Positions 41,717 to 53,827 of a DNA stretch of 64,000 bases are shown in pieces. The position numbers were made by a program, and so were the translations under genes. The stretch's first letter is position 1. Each line of letters begins with the position of its first letter. The stretch spans positions 992,001 through 1,056,000 of the forward strand of contig NZ_CP022278.1 in the NCBI RefSeq assembly GCF_002216145.1, read 5' to 3'. Origin of the DNA: Neisseria chenwenguii (GTDB lineage: Bacteria > Pseudomonadota > Gammaproteobacteria > Burkholderiales > Neisseriaceae). The notes below the pieces were generated by a model. That model made no database searches and was not told where the DNA came from. It saw only the letters and a program-made list of their open reading frames with translations.

Positions 41717-41748
41717 AAAACCGCCGCAACTTCTGTTGCAGCGGTTTT
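41717..41748 (-). terminator. Intrinsic terminator of rpoC
   Basis: AAAACCGCCGCAAC (41717-41730) pairs with GTTGCAGCGGTTTT (41735-41748) with one mismatch around TTCT. It follows the rpoC stop by 11 nt and ends the ribosomal/RNA polymerase operon. Confidence 0.85.
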
Positions 41749-41759
41749 TGCATCAGCCT

Positions 41760-44700
41760 TTATTCGGCTGCATTTTCCTGTGCGGCAGATTCGGCGCCGT
41801 CCTGCTCGTTCTGATGGCGGCTGCGGTGGTAGGTCAGACCTGTACCGGCAGGAATCAGACGGCCGACGATGACGTTTTCTTTCAGACCGCGCAGTTCGTC
41901 CTGTTTGCCCATAATCGCGGCTTCGGTCAGCACGCGGGTGGTTTCTTGGAACGATGCGGCGGAAATGAAGCTGTCGGTCGAAAGCGAGGCTTTGGTAATG
42001 CCCAAGAGGACGTTTTCGAAACGTGCCGGCTCTTTGCCTTCGGCAAGTGCTTTTTCGTTGGCCTGCATGACGTCGCTGCGCTCGACCTGCTCGCCGGTAA
42101 TGAAGCCGGTTTCGCCAGAGTCGGCAATGTTCACGCGGCGCAGCATCTGACGGATGATGACTTCGATGTGTTTGTCGGAAATCTTCACACCTTGCAGGCG
42201 GTAAACCTCCTGCACTTCTTGGACGATGTAGCGTGCCAGCGCTTCGATGCCTTGCAGGCGCAGGATGTCGTGCGGATCGACGGCGCCGTCAACGATGGTT
42301 TCGCCGCGGTTTACGACTTGACCGTCGTGGACAAGAATCTGTTTCTCTTTGGAAATCAGGGTTTCGTAAGCCACGCCATCGGCATCGGTGATGATCAGGC
42401 GCTGTTTGCCTTTGGTTTCTTTACCGAAGGAAACGGTACCGGTGATTTCGGCCAGCATGCCGGCATCTTTGGGTACGCGGGCTTCAAACAGTTCGGCTAC
42501 GCGCGGCAGACCGCCGGTAATGTCGCGGGTTTTGGAAGAAGCCTGCGGGATACGCGCCAATACGTCGCCTTTGCCGACTTCCTGACCTTCGCGCACGGTA
42601 ATCACGGCGCCGACGGGGAAGGCCATGGAAACGGGCGTTGTGGTGCCGGGAATGCAGATTTCCAAGCCGTTTTCGTCAAGAAGTTTGACGGTCGGGCGCA
42701 GCAGTTTGGATGCGGACGCGGTGCGGCGTTTGCCGTCGATGACCACGAGGGTAGACAGGCCGGTTACGTCGTCGGTTTGCTTGGCAACGGTGACGCCCTC
42801 TTCGACGTTCTCGAATTTCACCAAACCGGCGTGTTCGGTAATCATCGGGCGGGTATGCGGATCCCAAGTGGCCAGGGTTTGGCCGGCTTTGACCGCTGCG
42901 CCGTCCTGAATCAGCAGGATCGCGCCGTAAGGTACTTTGTGGCGTTCGCGTTCGCGGCCGATGTCGTCGTGAATCACGACTTCGCAAGAACGGCCGATGA
43001 CGACCAGCTCGCCTTTGTTGTTGGCAACATAGCGCATCTGGCTGCTGAAACGGGCAGTACCGTTGGATTTGGCTTCCACTTGGCTGGCGGCGGCGGCACG
43101 CGATGCGGCACCACCGATGTGGAAGGTACGCATGGTCAGCTGGGTACCCGGTTCGCCGATGGACTGGGCGGCAATCACGCCGACGGCTTCGCCTGTGTTG
43201 ACCAGTTTACCGCGCGCCAAGTCGCGGCCGTAACAGTGGGCGCATAGGCCGTGGCGGGTTTTACAGGTAATCGGAGTGCGGACTTTGACTTCGTCAACGC
43301 CGGATTGGTCAATCAGATCAACCAGTTGCTCGTTCAGCAGAGTACCGGCTTCCACCAGCGTCTCGCCACCGGACGGGTCAACCACGTCGGCTGCGGTAAC
43401 ACGGCCCAAGATACGGTCACGCAGCGGCTCGATCACATCGCCGCCCTGTACCACGGCTTTCATGACGAAGCCGTCTGAAGTGCCGCAGTCGTCTTCGACC
43501 ACAACCAAGTCTTGGGTAACATCCACCAGACGGCGGGTCAGGTAACCGGAGTTGGCGGTTTTCAGGGCGGTATCGGCCAGACCCTTACGGGCACCGTGGG
43601 TTGCAATAAAGTATTGCAATACAGTCAAGCCTTCACGGAAGTTTGAGGTAATCGGGGTTTCGATAATCGAGCCGTCCGGTTTGGCCATCAGACCGCGCAT
43701 ACCGGAGAGCTGTTTGATCTGCGCCGCCGAACCACGCGCACCGGAGTCGGCCATCATGTAGATGGAGTTGAACGACTCTTGCTCGACTTCGTTGCCGTCG
43801 CGGTCAATAACTTTTTGTTTGGACAGATTATCCATCATCGCTTTGGCGATGCGGTCGCCGGCACGGCCCCAAATATCCACGACTTTGTTGTAGCGTTCGC
43901 CGTTGGTCACCAGGCCCTGACGGTATTGGTCTTCGATTTCTTTCACTTCGGCGTTGGCTTCGGCCAGCAATGTGGCTTTCTCTTTCGGGATTTCCATGTC
44001 ATCCACCGCAATCGAGATACCGCCTTTGGCTGCAAAACCGAAACCGGTGTACATCAGGTGGTCGGCGAAAATCACGGTATCGCGCAGGCCGCAGAGGCGG
44101 AACGATGCGTTGATCAGTCGGGAAATTTCTTTTTTCTTCAAGGCTTTGTTGACGTATTCAAACGGCAGGCCTTTGGGCAGAATTTCAGACAGCAGCGCAC
44201 GGCCGACGGTCGTTTCGTAACGGTTGACCACAGGCTCGAATTCGCCGGCTTCGTTTTTTACCCATTCACGCAGGCGCACGGTGATTTTGGTACCCAGCTC
44301 GACCTGTTTGGTGTGGTAGGCGCGGTGTACTTCTTTCACGTCGGCAAACAGGCTGCCTTCGCCTTTCGCATTGATGCGGTCGCGGGTCATATAATAGAGA
44401 CCCAAGACAATGTCTTGAGAAGGTACGATAATCGGCTCGCCGTTGGCGGGCGACAGCACGTTGTTTGATGCCAACATCAACGTGCGCGCTTCCATTTGCG
44501 CTTCCAGACTCAACGGAACGTGAACGGCCATTTGGTCACCGTCGAAGTCGGCGTTGAACGCGGCACAAACCAGCGGGTGAAGCTGGATGGCTTTGCCTTC
44601 GATCAGAATCGGTTCGAACGCCTGAATACCCAAGCGGTGCAACGTCGGCGCACGGTTGAGCATGATCGGGTGTTCGCGGATGACTTCTTCCAAGATGTCC

Positions 44701-45932
44701 CATACTTCGGGTACTTCCTGCTCGACCAGCTTTTTTGCAGCTTTGACGGTAGAGGCCAAACCCTGTTTTTCCAGCTTGTGGAAAATAAACGGTTTGAACA
44801 GCTCCAGCGCCATTTTTTTCGGCAGACCGCATTGGTGCAGGCGCAGGTAAGGGCCGACGGTAATTACGGAACGGCCTGAGTAATCCACACGTTTACCCAA
44901 GAGGTTTTGACGGAAACGGCCGCCTTTACCTTTAATCATGTCGGCCAGCGATTTCAGCGGACGCTTATTGGCGCCGGTCATGGCTTTGCCGCGGCGACCG
45001 TTGTCCAGCAGGGAATCTACGGCTTCCTGAAGCATACGTTTTTCGTTGCGCACGATAATGTCGGGCGCGTGCAGCTCGAGCAGGCGTTTCAGACGGTTGT
45101 TACGGTTGATGACGCGGCGGTACAGGTCGTTCAAATCGGAAGTCGCAAAACGGCCGCCGTCCAGCGGTACCAGCGGACGCAAATCGGGCGGAAGAACAGG
45201 CAGGACGTCCATAATCATCCATTCCAGCTTCATGCCGCTGCGGTGAAATGCTTCCAAAACTTTCAAGCGTTTGGCGATTTTTTTGATTTTGGTATCGGAA
45301 CCGGTGGATTCCAATTCCTGACGCAGGATTTCGATTTCGCCGGTAATGTCTAAGGTACGCAGCAGTTCGCGGATACCTTCGGCACCCATTTTGGCATCGA
45401 AATCGTCGCCGTATTCGTCCAATTTGTTGTAGTAATCGTCTTCGGTCAGCAATTGACGGCGTTGCAGCGGCGTCATGCCGGGGTCGGTGACAACGAAGGC
45501 TTCAAAATACAGCACGCGCTCGATGTCGCGCAGGGTCATGTCCAATACCATGCCCAGACGGGACGGCAGGGATTTCAAGAACCAGATGTGCGCAACAGGC
45601 GCGGCCAATTCGATATGCCCCATGCGTTCGCGGCGCACTTTGGACAAAGTAACTTCCACACCGCATTTTTCACAGGTTACGCCTTTGAATTTCAAGCGTT
45701 TGTATTTGCCGCACAAACATTCGTAATCTTTGACCGGGCCGAAAATTTTGGCACAAAACAGGCCGTCGCGCTCGGGCTTGAAGGTGCGGTAGTTGATGGT
45801 TTCGGGTTTCTTAACTTCGCCGTAAGACCATGAACGGATGGTTTCAGGAGAGGCAATACCGATTTTGATGGCATCAAACTCTTCTTCCATGCCTGCGGTT
45901 TGCAAGGGATTAAACAAGTTCAACAAATTCAT
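41760..45932 (-). CDS. rpoC: RNA polymerase subunit beta'
   Basis: A 1390-aa catalytic subunit. The N-terminal zinc finger ([20 protein letters not shown]), the catalytic metal loop [12 protein letters not shown] (about residue 460) and the second zinc site ([16 protein letters not shown]) are all intact. It ends with a charged tail rich in Glu/Ala. It starts at ATG 45932 after AAGGAGCAGAA. It follows rpoB by about 110 nt containing an inverted DUS pair. Confidence 0.98.
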   Translation of the reverse strand: MNLLNLFNPLQTAGMEEEFDAIKIGIASPETIRSWSYGEVKKPETINYRTFKPERDGLFCAKIFGPVKDYECLCGKYKRLKFKGVTCEKCGVEVTLSKVRRERMGHIELAAPVAHIWFLKSLPSRLGMVLDMTLRDIERVLYFEAFVVTDPGMTPLQRRQLLTEDDYYNKLDEYGDDFDAKMGAEGIRELLRTLDITGEIEILRQELESTGSDTKIKKIAKRLKVLEAFHRSGMKLEWMIMDVLPVLPPDLRPLVPLDGGRFATSDLNDLYRRVINRNNRLKRLLELHAPDIIVRNEKRMLQEAVDSLLDNGRRGKAMTGANKRPLKSLADMIKGKGGRFRQNLLGKRVDYSGRSVITVGPYLRLHQCGLPKKMALELFKPFIFHKLEKQGLASTVKAAKKLVEQEVPEVWDILEEVIREHPIMLNRAPTLHRLGIQAFEPILIEGKAIQLHPLVCAAFNADFDGDQMAVHVPLSLEAQMEARTLMLASNNVLSPANGEPIIVPSQDIVLGLYYMTRDRINAKGEGSLFADVKEVHRAYHTKQVELGTKITVRLREWVKNEAGEFEPVVNRYETTVGRALLSEILPKGLPFEYVNKALKKKEISRLINASFRLCGLRDTVIFADHLMYTGFGFAAKGGISIAVDDMEIPKEKATLLAEANAEVKEIEDQYRQGLVTNGERYNKVVDIWGRAGDRIAKAMMDNLSKQKVIDRDGNEVEQESFNSIYMMADSGARGSAAQIKQLSGMRGLMAKPDGSIIETPITSNFREGLTVLQYFIATHGARKGLADTALKTANSGYLTRRLVDVTQDLVVVEDDCGTSDGFVMKAVVQGGDVIEPLRDRILGRVTAADVVDPSGGETLVEAGTLLNEQLVDLIDQSGVDEVKVRTPITCKTRHGLCAHCYGRDLARGKLVNTGEAVGVIAAQSIGEPGTQLTMRTFHIGGAASRAAAASQVEAKSNGTARFSSQMRYVANNKGELVVIGRSCEVVIHDDIGRERERHKVPYGAILLIQDGAAVKAGQTLATWDPHTRPMITEHAGLVKFENVEEGVTVAKQTDDVTGLSTLVVIDGKRRTASASKLLRPTVKLLDENGLEICIPGTTTPVSMAFPVGAVITVREGQEVGKGDVLARIPQASSKTRDITGGLPRVAELFEARVPKDAGMLAEITGTVSFGKETKGKQRLIITDADGVAYETLISKEKQILVHDGQVVNRGETIVDGAVDPHDILRLQGIEALARYIVQEVQEVYRLQGVKISDKHIEVIIRQMLRRVNIADSGETGFITGEQVERSDVMQANEKALAEGKEPARFENVLLGITKASLSTDSFISAASFQETTRVLTEAAIMGKQDELRGLKENVIVGRLIPAGTGLTYHRSRHQNEQDGAESAAQENAAE

Positions 45933-45999
45933 TTCTGCTCCTTAAAGGAAGTATTTTTTACCGCTTGGCGGATAGTGGATTCAGTGGCTTTGACAGCGG

Positions 46000-46036
46000 T
46001 TTCAGACGGCCTGATATTTTGAGGCCGTCTGAAAAC
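46000..46036 (-). other. Inverted DUS pair in the rpoB-rpoC gap
   Basis: GTTTCAGACGGCCT and AGGCCGTCTGAAAAC flank nine bases. The minus-strand transcript would form a 13-bp stem between rpoB and rpoC. No T run follows, so readthrough is expected. Confidence 0.6.
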
Positions 46037-46042
46037 TTTTTA

Positions 46043-49000
46043 TCAGTAGCGTTCCAAATCAATATCCAAGCCCAATGAGCGAATCTCTTTAACCAATACG
46101 TTGAAGGATTCCGGCATACCGGCGTCGATTTTGTGTTCGCCTTTGACGATATTTTCGTACATTTTGGTACGGCCTGTTACGTCGTCGGACTTCACGGTCA
46201 GCATCTCTTGCAGCGTGTAGGCGGCACCATAGGCTTCCAGCGCCCAGACCTCCATCTCACCGAAACGCTGGCCGCCGAACTGGGCTTTACCGCCCAACGG
46301 CTGCTGGGTAACGAGCGAGTACGGGCCGGTCGAACGGGCGTGCATTTTCTCGTCAACCAAGTGGTGCAGCTTGAGGTAGTGCATCACGCCGACTGTTACG
46401 CGGCGGTCGAATGCTTCGCCGGAACGTCCGTCGTACAGTGTAATTTGGGTTTTGCTGTCGTTAAAGCCGAGTTTTTCCACTTCAGGATCGTCGCCCGGAT
46501 AAGCCAGGTTCAGCATTTCGCGGATTTCGGCTTCTTTCGCACCGTCAAATACCGGTGAGGCGAAAGACGCGCCTTTGCGCAGGTTGGATGCCAGTTCGAT
46601 GATTTCGTCGTCGGTCAGGCTGTCCAAATCTTCCGGTTTGCCGCTGCTGTTGTAGAGTTTGTTCAGGAAGGCACGCAATTCGCTGACTTTGCGTTGCTCT
46701 TTCAGCATACGGTCGATGCGTTCGCCAATACCTTTTGCCGCCCAGCCCAAGTGAACTTCCAAAATCTGACCGATGTTCATACGCGACGGTACACCCAGCG
46801 GGTTCAGAACGATGTCGACAGGACGTCCGTCTGCCATGTAAGGCATATCTTCCACCGGCAGAATGCGCGATACCACGCCTTTGTTACCGTGGCGGCCGGC
46901 CATTTTGTCACCCGCTTGCAGACGGCGTTTGATGGCGATGAATACTTTCACCATTTTTTGTACGCCGGGTTGCAGCTCGTCGCCCTGAGTCAGTTTTTTC
47001 TTTTTGATTTCATACAGTTCGTCCGCTTCTTCGCGTTTTTGCTGCAGGCTCAATTTAATCAGCTCGAGCTGTTTGGCCAATTCTTCGTCGCTCAAACGGA
47101 TGTCGAACCAGTCGTGTTTGCTCGGCAGACCGGCCAGATATTCGGCGGTGACTTCTTTGCCTTTTGCCAGCTTCATCGGGCCGCCATTGGCTTTTTGGCC
47201 GACAATCATGCGCTCGATACGGTCGAATGCGTCGTTGTCAAAAATACGCAGTTGGTCGCTCAAATCTTGGCGGTAGCGTTTCAATTCAGAATCGATAATC
47301 GACTGGGCACGTTTGTCGCGCTGGATGCCCTCACGGGTAAAGACTTGCACGTCGATAACAGTACCGCTCATGCCGGTCGGCATACGCAGCGAGGTGTCCT
47401 TCACGTCGGACGCTTTTTCGCCGAAAATAGCGCGCAGCAATTTTTCTTCCGGCGTCAGCTGGGTTTCGCCTTTAGGCGTTACTTTGCCCACCAGAACGTC
47501 ACCGGCTTCGACTTCCGCACCGATATACACGATACCGGACTCGTCCAAACGGTTTTGCATACGCTCGGAAAGGTTCGGAATATCGCGGGTAATATCTTCC
47601 GCGCCCAGCTTGGTGTCGCGGGCAACCACGTTCAATTCTTCGATGTGGATAGAGGTGTAGCGATCGTCTGCGGCCACTTTCTCGGAAATCAGAATCGAGT
47701 CTTCGTAGTTGTAACCGTTCCACGGCATGAAGGCGATAGTCATATTCTGACCCAATGCCAGTTCGCCCAAATCGGTAGAGGCGCCGTCGGCTACCAAATC
47801 GCCGCGCTGCAGAACATCGCCTGCTTTGACTGCCGGACGTTGATTGATGTTGGTTGATTGGTTGGAGCGGGTGAATTTCACCAAGTTGTAAATATCGACA
47901 CCCACTTCGCCCGCAGTTGCTTCATCATCGTGCACACGCACCACCACGCGGTTGGCATCGACATATTCCACCACACCGCCGCGGCGGGCCACGATGGCAG
48001 TTGCTGAGTCAACGGCTACCGAACGCTCGATACCGGTACCGACCATCGGTTTTTCAGGGCGCAGGCAAGGAACGGCCTGACGCTGCATGTTGGCACCCAT
48101 CAATGCGCGGTTCGCGTCATCGTGTTCCAAGAACGGAATCAGCGAAGCGGCAACAGACACCACCTGACCGGTCGCCACGTCCATGTATTGAACGCGGTCG
48201 GGCGTCGCCATAATGGTTTCGCCTTTTTCGCGACAGGTGACCAACTCGTCAATCAGACGGCCTTCGTCATCCAACTCGGCATTCGCCTGCGCAATCACAT
48301 AACGGCCTTCTTCAATGGCAGACAGATAGTCGATTTCATCAGTTACTTTACCGTCAACCACGCGGCGGTACGGCGTTTCCAAGAAGCCGTAATCATTGGT
48401 GCGCGCATAAACGGACAATGAGTTAATCAGGCCGATGTTCGGACCTTCAGGCGTTTCAATCGGACATACGCGGCCATAGTGGGTCGGGTGTACGTCGCGC
48501 ACCTCAAAGCCGGCTCGCTCGCGGGTCAAACCGCCCGGGCCCAAAGCCGATACGCGGCGTTTGTGGGTTACTTCGGACAACGGGTTGGTCTGATCCATAA
48601 ACTGGCTCAGCTGGCTTGAACCGAAAAACTCTTTAATCGCTGCCGAAACGGGCTTGGCGTTAATCAAATCGTGCGGCATCAGGTTTTCGGATTCCGCCTG
48701 ATTGAGACGTTCTTTTACGGCACGTTCCACACGGGACAAACCGCTGCGGAATTGGTTTTCGGTCAACTCACCAACCGAACGCACGCGACGGTTACCCAAG
48801 TGGTCGATATCGTCCACTTCGCCGTGACCGTTACGCAGTTCCACCAAAGTTGCAATCGAAGCCACGATGTCTTCGATGCTCAATACATAGCCACCTTTTT
48901 CGGCCGCACCGGCAAAAGTTTCGTTCAGCAAGCGGCCGTACCAAGAGTTTTGCTGCACTTCCGTCAGTTTCTGCTCGTAGGTACGGGTATTGAATTTCAT

Positions 49001-50221
49001 ACGGCCTACACGTGACAAATCATAGCTGTCTTCATTGAAGAAGAGCCGGTTGAACAACATTTCCACCGCTTCTTCGGTAGGCGGTTCGCCCGGACGCATC
49101 ATGCGGTAAATCGCCACGCGCGCAGCCTGTTGGTCAACAGTTTCATCGGTACGCAAGGTGCTGGAAATATAACCGCCCTGATCCAATTCATTGATGTACA
49201 AAGTAGAAAATTGCTCAACGCCGTGGATGTCGAGTTTCGCCAGCAATTCTTCGGTAATCTCGTCATTGGCAACAGCCAAAACTTCTCCGGTATCCGGCAC
49301 GATCAAATCCGCAGCCAATACTTTGCCCAGCAGGCTTTCCGGATCAACATCCAACCGGGTCAAACCTGCGTTGGTAATATCACGGATATTTTTGGCAGTA
49401 ATGCGTTTACCTTGTGCAACCAGCACATTGCCGTCTTTATCGACGATATCCGCTTTAGCTGTTTCACCTTTCAGACGGCCTGCAACCAAATCGGTTTGAA
49501 CGCCGTCTTTCGACAGATAAAACGTCTCTTTATCGTAGAAAGTGTCTAAGATTTGTTCGTTGCTGTAGCCCAACGCTTTCAGCAGAATCGTGACCGGCAT
49601 TTTGCGGCGGCGGTCGATACGGAAATACAGCAGGTCTTTCGGGTCAAACTCAAAATCCAGCCATGAGCCGCGATAAGGAATAATGCGCGCAGAAAACAGT
49701 AATTTACCGGAAGAATGGGTTTTACCGCGGTCATGCTCGAAGAATACACCGGGAGAGCGGTGCAACTGGGAAACAATCACGCGCTCGGTACCGTTAATCA
49801 CGAACGAACCGCTGGGTGTCATCAGCGGAATTTCGCCCATATACACTTCGTTTTCACGAACCTCTTTAACCGTCGGCTTAGAGGATTCTTTATCCAAAAT
49901 TACCAAACGGATACGGGCACGCAAAGGGGCTGCATAAGTAATTCCGCGCAACTGACACTCCGGAATATCAAACAGCGGCTCGCCTAAGGTGTAATGTACA
50001 AATTCCAAACGGGCATAACCGTTATGGCTGACAATCGGGAAAATCGAATTAAATGCCGCCTGCAAGCCATCGTCGGTGCGCTTGTCATAGGCATTTTCCA
50101 ATTGCAGAAATTTCGAGTAAGAATCCAGCTGGGTTGCCAGCAGAAAAGGAACGTCCAATACATTCGCCCGTTTGGCAAAACTTTTACGGATACGTTTTTT
50201 CTCGGTAAACGAATAGTTCAT
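46043..50221 (-). CDS. rpoB: RNA polymerase subunit beta
   Basis: A 1392-aa subunit. I start it at ATG 50221 ([20 protein letters not shown]); the 26 codons upstream in frame cover a DUS and are not conserved. The rifampicin region reads [20 protein letters not shown] then [12 protein letters not shown], with the usual Asp, His and Ser residues, so no common resistance change is visible. The C-terminal [20 protein letters not shown] is typical. It is separated from rplL by a hairpin. Confidence 0.98.
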   Translation of the reverse strand: MNYSFTEKKRIRKSFAKRANVLDVPFLLATQLDSYSKFLQLENAYDKRTDDGLQAAFNSIFPIVSHNGYARLEFVHYTLGEPLFDIPECQLRGITYAAPLRARIRLVILDKESSKPTVKEVRENEVYMGEIPLMTPSGSFVINGTERVIVSQLHRSPGVFFEHDRGKTHSSGKLLFSARIIPYRGSWLDFEFDPKDLLYFRIDRRRKMPVTILLKALGYSNEQILDTFYDKETFYLSKDGVQTDLVAGRLKGETAKADIVDKDGNVLVAQGKRITAKNIRDITNAGLTRLDVDPESLLGKVLAADLIVPDTGEVLAVANDEITEELLAKLDIHGVEQFSTLYINELDQGGYISSTLRTDETVDQQAARVAIYRMMRPGEPPTEEAVEMLFNRLFFNEDSYDLSRVGRMKFNTRTYEQKLTEVQQNSWYGRLLNETFAGAAEKGGYVLSIEDIVASIATLVELRNGHGEVDDIDHLGNRRVRSVGELTENQFRSGLSRVERAVKERLNQAESENLMPHDLINAKPVSAAIKEFFGSSQLSQFMDQTNPLSEVTHKRRVSALGPGGLTRERAGFEVRDVHPTHYGRVCPIETPEGPNIGLINSLSVYARTNDYGFLETPYRRVVDGKVTDEIDYLSAIEEGRYVIAQANAELDDEGRLIDELVTCREKGETIMATPDRVQYMDVATGQVVSVAASLIPFLEHDDANRALMGANMQRQAVPCLRPEKPMVGTGIERSVAVDSATAIVARRGGVVEYVDANRVVVRVHDDEATAGEVGVDIYNLVKFTRSNQSTNINQRPAVKAGDVLQRGDLVADGASTDLGELALGQNMTIAFMPWNGYNYEDSILISEKVAADDRYTSIHIEELNVVARDTKLGAEDITRDIPNLSERMQNRLDESGIVYIGAEVEAGDVLVGKVTPKGETQLTPEEKLLRAIFGEKASDVKDTSLRMPTGMSGTVIDVQVFTREGIQRDKRAQSIIDSELKRYRQDLSDQLRIFDNDAFDRIERMIVGQKANGGPMKLAKGKEVTAEYLAGLPSKHDWFDIRLSDEELAKQLELIKLSLQQKREEADELYEIKKKKLTQGDELQPGVQKMVKVFIAIKRRLQAGDKMAGRHGNKGVVSRILPVEDMPYMADGRPVDIVLNPLGVPSRMNIGQILEVHLGWAAKGIGERIDRMLKEQRKVSELRAFLNKLYNSSGKPEDLDSLTDDEIIELASNLRKGASFASPVFDGAKEAEIREMLNLAYPGDDPEVEKLGFNDSKTQITLYDGRSGEAFDRRVTVGVMHYLKLHHLVDEKMHARSTGPYSLVTQQPLGGKAQFGGQRFGEMEVWALEAYGAAYTLQEMLTVKSDDVTGRTKMYENIVKGEHKIDAGMPESFNVLVKEIRSLGLDIDLERY

Positions 50222-50388
50222 ATACACTACACTCCGAAAGGGTGATTTTGAGAGATGAGGCCGTCTGAAAACATCGATAACGGCTATTAGAATTTGCAAA
50301 AGATGATTTACATTTATTTAAACTTAAATGCCAATACAAGAGAAAATAAATGTAAATATTTAAATTTAAAGCAATACAAAAGCAAAAT

Positions 50389-50414
50389 AAGGCTGGCAGA
50401 AAACTGCCAGCCTT
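50389..50414 (-). terminator. Attenuator-like hairpin between rplL and rpoB
   Basis: AAGGCTGGCAG (50389-50399) pairs with CTGCCAGCCTT (50404-50414) around AAAA, and the minus strand continues ATTTTGC. A partial terminator at this place sets the ribosomal protein to polymerase ratio in E. coli; the same role is inferred here. Confidence 0.75.
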
Positions 50415-50432
50415 AACCTGAAAATCAAAAAA

Positions 50433-50804
50433 TTATTTGATTTCGACTTTAGCACCAGCCTCTTCCAATTGTTTTTGGATGTCTTCAGCTTCGGCTTTAG
50501 AAACACCTTCTTTAAGTGTTTTAGGTGCACCGTCAACGATGTCTTTAGCTTCTTTCAAACCCAGACCGGTAATGGCACGAACAACTTTAATCACGCCAAC
50601 TTTTTGATCACCGGCAGAAGCCAATACTACGTCAAATTCAGTTTTCTCTTCTGCAGCAGCAGCGCCCGCACCAGCAGGACCGGCAACAGCAACGGCAGCA
50701 GCAGAAACACCGAATTTTTCTTCAAAAGCTTTAACCAGCTCGTTCAATTCCATAACGGTCAGTTGTTCAACTGCGTTCAAGATGTCTTCTTTAGTAATAG
50801 CCAT
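50433..50804 (-). CDS. rplL: 50S ribosomal protein L7/L12
   Basis: A 123-aa stalk protein. The N-terminal dimerisation part ([20 protein letters not shown]) is followed by the Ala/Gly hinge ([16 protein letters not shown]) and the C-terminal factor-binding domain ([20 protein letters not shown]). It follows rplJ by 57 nt. Length and sequence are as expected. Confidence 0.98.
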   Translation of the reverse strand: MAITKEDILNAVEQLTVMELNELVKAFEEKFGVSAAAVAVAGPAGAGAAAAEEKTEFDVVLASAGDQKVGVIKVVRAITGLGLKEAKDIVDGAPKTLKEGVSKAEAEDIQKQLEEAGAKVEIK

Positions 50805-50861
50805 GCTATTTAAACTCCAAGTATTGTATTAAAAATAAATTTTCAAATGAAACAAAATCGG

Positions 50862-51362
50862 TTAAGCGGCCTCTTCGCCTGCTTTTTTCTCTGCCAATGC
50901 AGCCAAACCGCGCGCAAAACCGGCCAAAGGAGCCTGCATAACGTACAACAGTTTGGACAACAGATCTTCACGGCTCGGAATGGAAGCCAACTCACCTACC
51001 TGAGCAGCATTCATTACTTCACCATTATAAGAACCGGCCTTAACAACGATTTTGTCATCTTTTTTCGCGAATTGATGCAGCACTTTCGCGGCAGCAACAG
51101 CATCTTCAGAAGCAGCATAGACCAATGGACCCACCATTTGATCTGCCAAACCTGCAAATGAAGTACCTTCTACTGCACGACGGGCCAAAGTATTTTTCAG
51201 AACGCGCAAATATACGCCTTCTTTACGTGCATTTGCACGCAACTCGGTCATGCTGGCAACACTGATACCGCGATACTCTGCAACCACGAGAGTTTGTGCG
51301 TTTGCAATCGCAGCACCAATCTCTTCAACGGCTACTTTCTTGGTTTCAATATTGAGACTCAA
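50862..51362 (-). CDS. rplJ: 50S ribosomal protein L10
   Basis: A 166-aa protein that anchors the L7/L12 stalk. The start codon is TTG at 51362, after a strong GGGAGGTAGACC; no ATG lies nearby in frame. It contains [20 protein letters not shown] and the C-terminal L12-binding helix ([20 protein letters not shown]). L10 represses its own operon through the upstream leader in other bacteria. Confidence 0.97.
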   Translation of the reverse strand: MSLNIETKKVAVEEIGAAIANAQTLVVAEYRGISVASMTELRANARKEGVYLRVLKNTLARRAVEGTSFAGLADQMVGPLVYAASEDAVAAAKVLHQFAKKDDKIVVKAGSYNGEVMNAAQVGELASIPSREDLLSKLLYVMQAPLAGFARGLAALAEKKAGEEAA

Positions 51363-51463
51363 GGTCTACCTCCCACTGTTTTAAAACAGAATGCCATACA
51401 GCATTCCACCAGCGCGGTAACCTAAAAAGACATCTAAAACTACTTTGTCAATTTTTCAGGACT

Positions 51464-51540
51464 ACCGTCTGCGTAGGGCCTCTCGGATTAAATCTTGCGA
51501 TCCCTACGGTCTTGGACATCTACTTAATATTTTAAGTAGC
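51464..51540 (-). promoter_or_regulatory. L10 (rplJ) leader RNA
   Basis: On the minus strand, ACCGTAGGGATCGC and GGCCCTACGCAGACGGT form the paired stem typical of the L10 binding leader, enclosing the AAGATTTAATCC internal loop. It is preceded by a CTACTTAAtattTTAAGTAG hairpin (51521-51540). It lies about 100 nt before the rplJ start. Binding of L10-(L12)4 here is inferred from the known leader family. Confidence 0.75.
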
Positions 51541-51603
51541 CCAATTCACGTGGTTCACAAGAAAACACTCACGAGAACCACCTGAAAATTCCATTCAGCT
51601 CTG

Positions 51604-52299
51604 TTAGCTGTTCACACTCGAAGTGTCAACGCGGACACCCAAACCCATAGTGCTTGATACTGCAACTTTGCGCAGATACTGACCTTTAGACGCAGCAGGT
51701 TTTGCTTTTACGATAGCATCTAACAAAGCATCGAAATTTGCTTTCAAATCAGCTTCCACAAAAGAAGCGCGACCAATTGTTGCGTGAACGATACCTGCTT
51801 TGTCGGTACGATATTGAACCTGACCGGCCTTCGCATTTTTAACTGCCTCAGCAACATTAGGCGTAACTGTACCGACTTTCGGGTTCGGCATCAAACCACG
51901 CGGTCCAAGAATAGTACCCAGCTGGCCAACAATACGCATCGCATCAGGAGACGCAATCACAACATCAAAATTCAAATTACCTGCTTTGATGTCAGCAGCC
52001 AAATCTTCAAATCCGACTACATCAGCACCGGCTTCTTTAGCAGCATCGGCATTTGCACCTTGAGCAAAGACCGCAACACGAGTCGTTTTACCGGTACCTT
52101 TAGGCAGCACAACCGAACCGCGGATAACTTGATCAGATTTACGAGGATCCACGCCCAAATTAAATGAAACATCAACGGATTCATCAAATTTTGCAGTGGC
52201 AGCCTTTTTTACCAATGAAATTGCCTCATCGATTGCATACAACTTATTTGCTTCAACAGAAGAGCGCAAAGCTTTCAAGCGTTTAGATACTTTAGCCAT
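51604..52299 (-). CDS. rplA: 50S ribosomal protein L1
   Basis: A 231-aa protein of the L1 stalk and a translational autoregulator in other bacteria. It starts [20 protein letters not shown] and contains [34 protein letters not shown] and [20 protein letters not shown]. The ATG shares one base with the rplK stop (TAATG), so the pair is coupled. Confidence 0.98.
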   Translation of the reverse strand: MAKVSKRLKALRSSVEANKLYAIDEAISLVKKAATAKFDESVDVSFNLGVDPRKSDQVIRGSVVLPKGTGKTTRVAVFAQGANADAAKEAGADVVGFEDLAADIKAGNLNFDVVIASPDAMRIVGQLGTILGPRGLMPNPKVGTVTPNVAEAVKNAKAGQVQYRTDKAGIVHATIGRASFVEADLKANFDALLDAIVKAKPAASKGQYLRKVAVSSTMGLGVRVDTSSVNS

Positions 52300-52730
52300 T
52301 ATACACCCTCCACATCCAAGCCCATAGAACGGGCAGAACCAGCAATCGTACGCACACGCGCATCCAAATCAGCACCTGTCAAATCAGGCTCTTTGGTGGT
52401 TGCAATTTCTTCCAATTGAGTGCGGGTAATTTTACCCACTTTATTTGTCAAAGGATTAGCACTGCCTTTTTGCAAACCAGCTGCTTTTTTCAAAAGAATA
52501 GAAGCAGGAGGCGTTTTCATCACAAAAGTGAATGACTTATCCGCAAATGCAGTAATAACAACCGGAATCGGCAAACCAGGCTCCATGCCTTGAGTTGCAG
52601 CATTAAATGCTTTACAAAATTCCATAATATTCAAACCACGCTGACCCAAAGCAGGGCCAACAGGAGGAGAAGGATTGGCTTTACCTGCAGGAATTTGCAG
52701 TTTGATGTAGCCGATAATTTTCTTTGCCAC
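52299..52730 (-). CDS. rplK: 50S ribosomal protein L11
   Basis: A 143-aa protein of the GTPase centre. It has [38 protein letters not shown] and the C-terminal RNA-binding part ending [15 protein letters not shown]. It follows nusG by 105 nt, a gap with no clear gene, and overlaps rplA by one base. Confidence 0.98.
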   Translation of the reverse strand: MAKKIIGYIKLQIPAGKANPSPPVGPALGQRGLNIMEFCKAFNAATQGMEPGLPIPVVITAFADKSFTFVMKTPPASILLKKAAGLQKGSANPLTNKVGKITRTQLEEIATTKEPDLTGADLDARVRTIAGSARSMGLDVEGV

Positions 52731-52835
52731 TTAAGGACTCCTAAATAAACGGGTATAACGCAGAAAATCTGCTCCCCAAAATAAAGAACTCTGTATTATA
52801 GAAGCTCTTCCTCTTACTTTCAAGCAATCAACAGC

Positions 52836-53369
52836 TTAAATTTTCTCAACCTGGCCAAAATCCAATTCAACAGGAGTCTCACGACCAAAAATCTGAACCA
52901 ATACACGCAACTTGTTACGTTCATAATTTACTTCTTCAACAAGCCCGTTAAAATCAGCAAACGGTCCTTCATTCACGCGAACTTGCTGCCCAACCTCAAA
53001 TTCAATTTTAGGCTTAGGTTTCTCAACACCGGTGCGCACTTGCTGCATAATCGCATCAGCTTCTCGTTGACTGATAGGCGCAGGACGGTTTGCTGTACCA
53101 CCGATAAAACCGGAAACTCGAGGCGTACTCTTTACCAGATGCCAAGAATCATCCGACATTTCCATTTCTACCAGCACATATCCCGGATAAAACTTTCGCT
53201 CGCTGATTGTTTTCCGTCCATTCTTGATATCCACAACTTCTTCAACAGGAACCAAGATCTGCCCGAAATAGCTCTCCATGCCTTCACGAACGATGCGCTC
53301 TTTCAATGTTTTTTGCACATTCTTTTCAAAACCAGAATAAGCCTGCACAACATACCAGCGTTTTGACAT
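52836..53369 (-). CDS. nusG: Transcription termination/antitermination factor NusG
   Basis: A 177-aa protein with an NGN domain ([20 protein letters not shown] to SGFIGG) and a C-terminal KOW domain ([20 protein letters not shown]). It couples RNA polymerase to Rho and ribosomes. It starts 2 nt after the secE stop, in the same operon. Normal length. Confidence 0.97.
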   Translation of the reverse strand: MSKRWYVVQAYSGFEKNVQKTLKERIVREGMESYFGQILVPVEEVVDIKNGRKTISERKFYPGYVLVEMEMSDDSWHLVKSTPRVSGFIGGTANRPAPISQREADAIMQQVRTGVEKPKPKIEFEVGQQVRVNEGPFADFNGLVEEVNYERNKLRVLVQIFGRETPVELDFGQVEKI

Positions 53370-53371
53370 TC

Positions 53372-53650
53372 TTACCCTCTCTTCAATAACACATCAAAAA
53401 ACAGCCAAGAAATCGAACTATCCACTACATAAATGAATGCCGCCAATATCGCCACAAAAATAACGACAAAAATAGTCATTCTGACAGCATCAGCCCGTTC
53501 AGGCCAAACAACCTTTTTAAACTCAATCCATGAGTTGCGAAAATAGGAAAACAATCCCTCTCGCTTCAAATCAGGCCCCTCATGCTTAACCAAACCACCT
53601 GACTTTTTCACCTCATTTTCGGGCATTCGTCCAGCCATTCTATCACTCAC
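53372..53650 (-). CDS. secE: Preprotein translocase subunit SecE
   Basis: A 92-aa protein with a single-helix type SecE core: the amphipathic [20 protein letters not shown] and the membrane helix [20 protein letters not shown], after a polar N-terminal extension. Several in-frame ATGs exist; I keep the first, but residue 5 (MAGRMPENE) is possible. It is the first protein gene of the secE-nusG-rplKAJL unit after a terminator. Confidence 0.94.
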   Translation of the reverse strand: MSDRMAGRMPENEVKKSGGLVKHEGPDLKREGLFSYFRNSWIEFKKVVWPERADAVRMTIFVVIFVAILAAFIYVVDSSISWLFFDVLLKRG

Positions 53651-53710
53651 TTATATTGCAAACAGAATGATTCAGATACAATCTTTGAAATCATTTTAAA
53701 AATACAAAAA

Positions 53711-53738
53711 AATTAACCGACCTAAGGCCGGTTAATTT
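53711..53738 (-). terminator. Terminator after tRNA-Trp, before secE
   Basis: AATTAACCG and CGGTTAATT arms (about 53711-53719 and 53729-53737) with an inner GCC/GGC pairing make a symmetrical hairpin; seven T follow on the minus strand. It ends the tRNA-tuf unit. Confidence 0.8.
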
Positions 53739-53744
53739 TTTATT

Positions 53745-53820
53745 TGGCAGGCCAAGAGGGTCTCGAACCCCCAACCCTCGGTTTTGGAGACCGATACTCT
53801 ACCAATTGAGCTATTGGCCT
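53745..53820 (-). tRNA. trnW: tRNA-Trp (anticodon CCA)
   Basis: A 76-nt cloverleaf starting AGGCCAATAGCTCAATTGGT with anticodon loop CTCCAAA, T loop TTCGAGA and encoded CCA. It begins 7 nt after the tuf stop, as in other beta/gammaproteobacterial tuf loci. Confidence 0.96.
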
Positions 53821-53827
53821 CTAAAAC

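Noticed and set aside
46043..50221. Rifampicin-resistance changes in rpoB
   Set aside because: The Asp, His and Ser residues of the resistance region are the wild-type ones.
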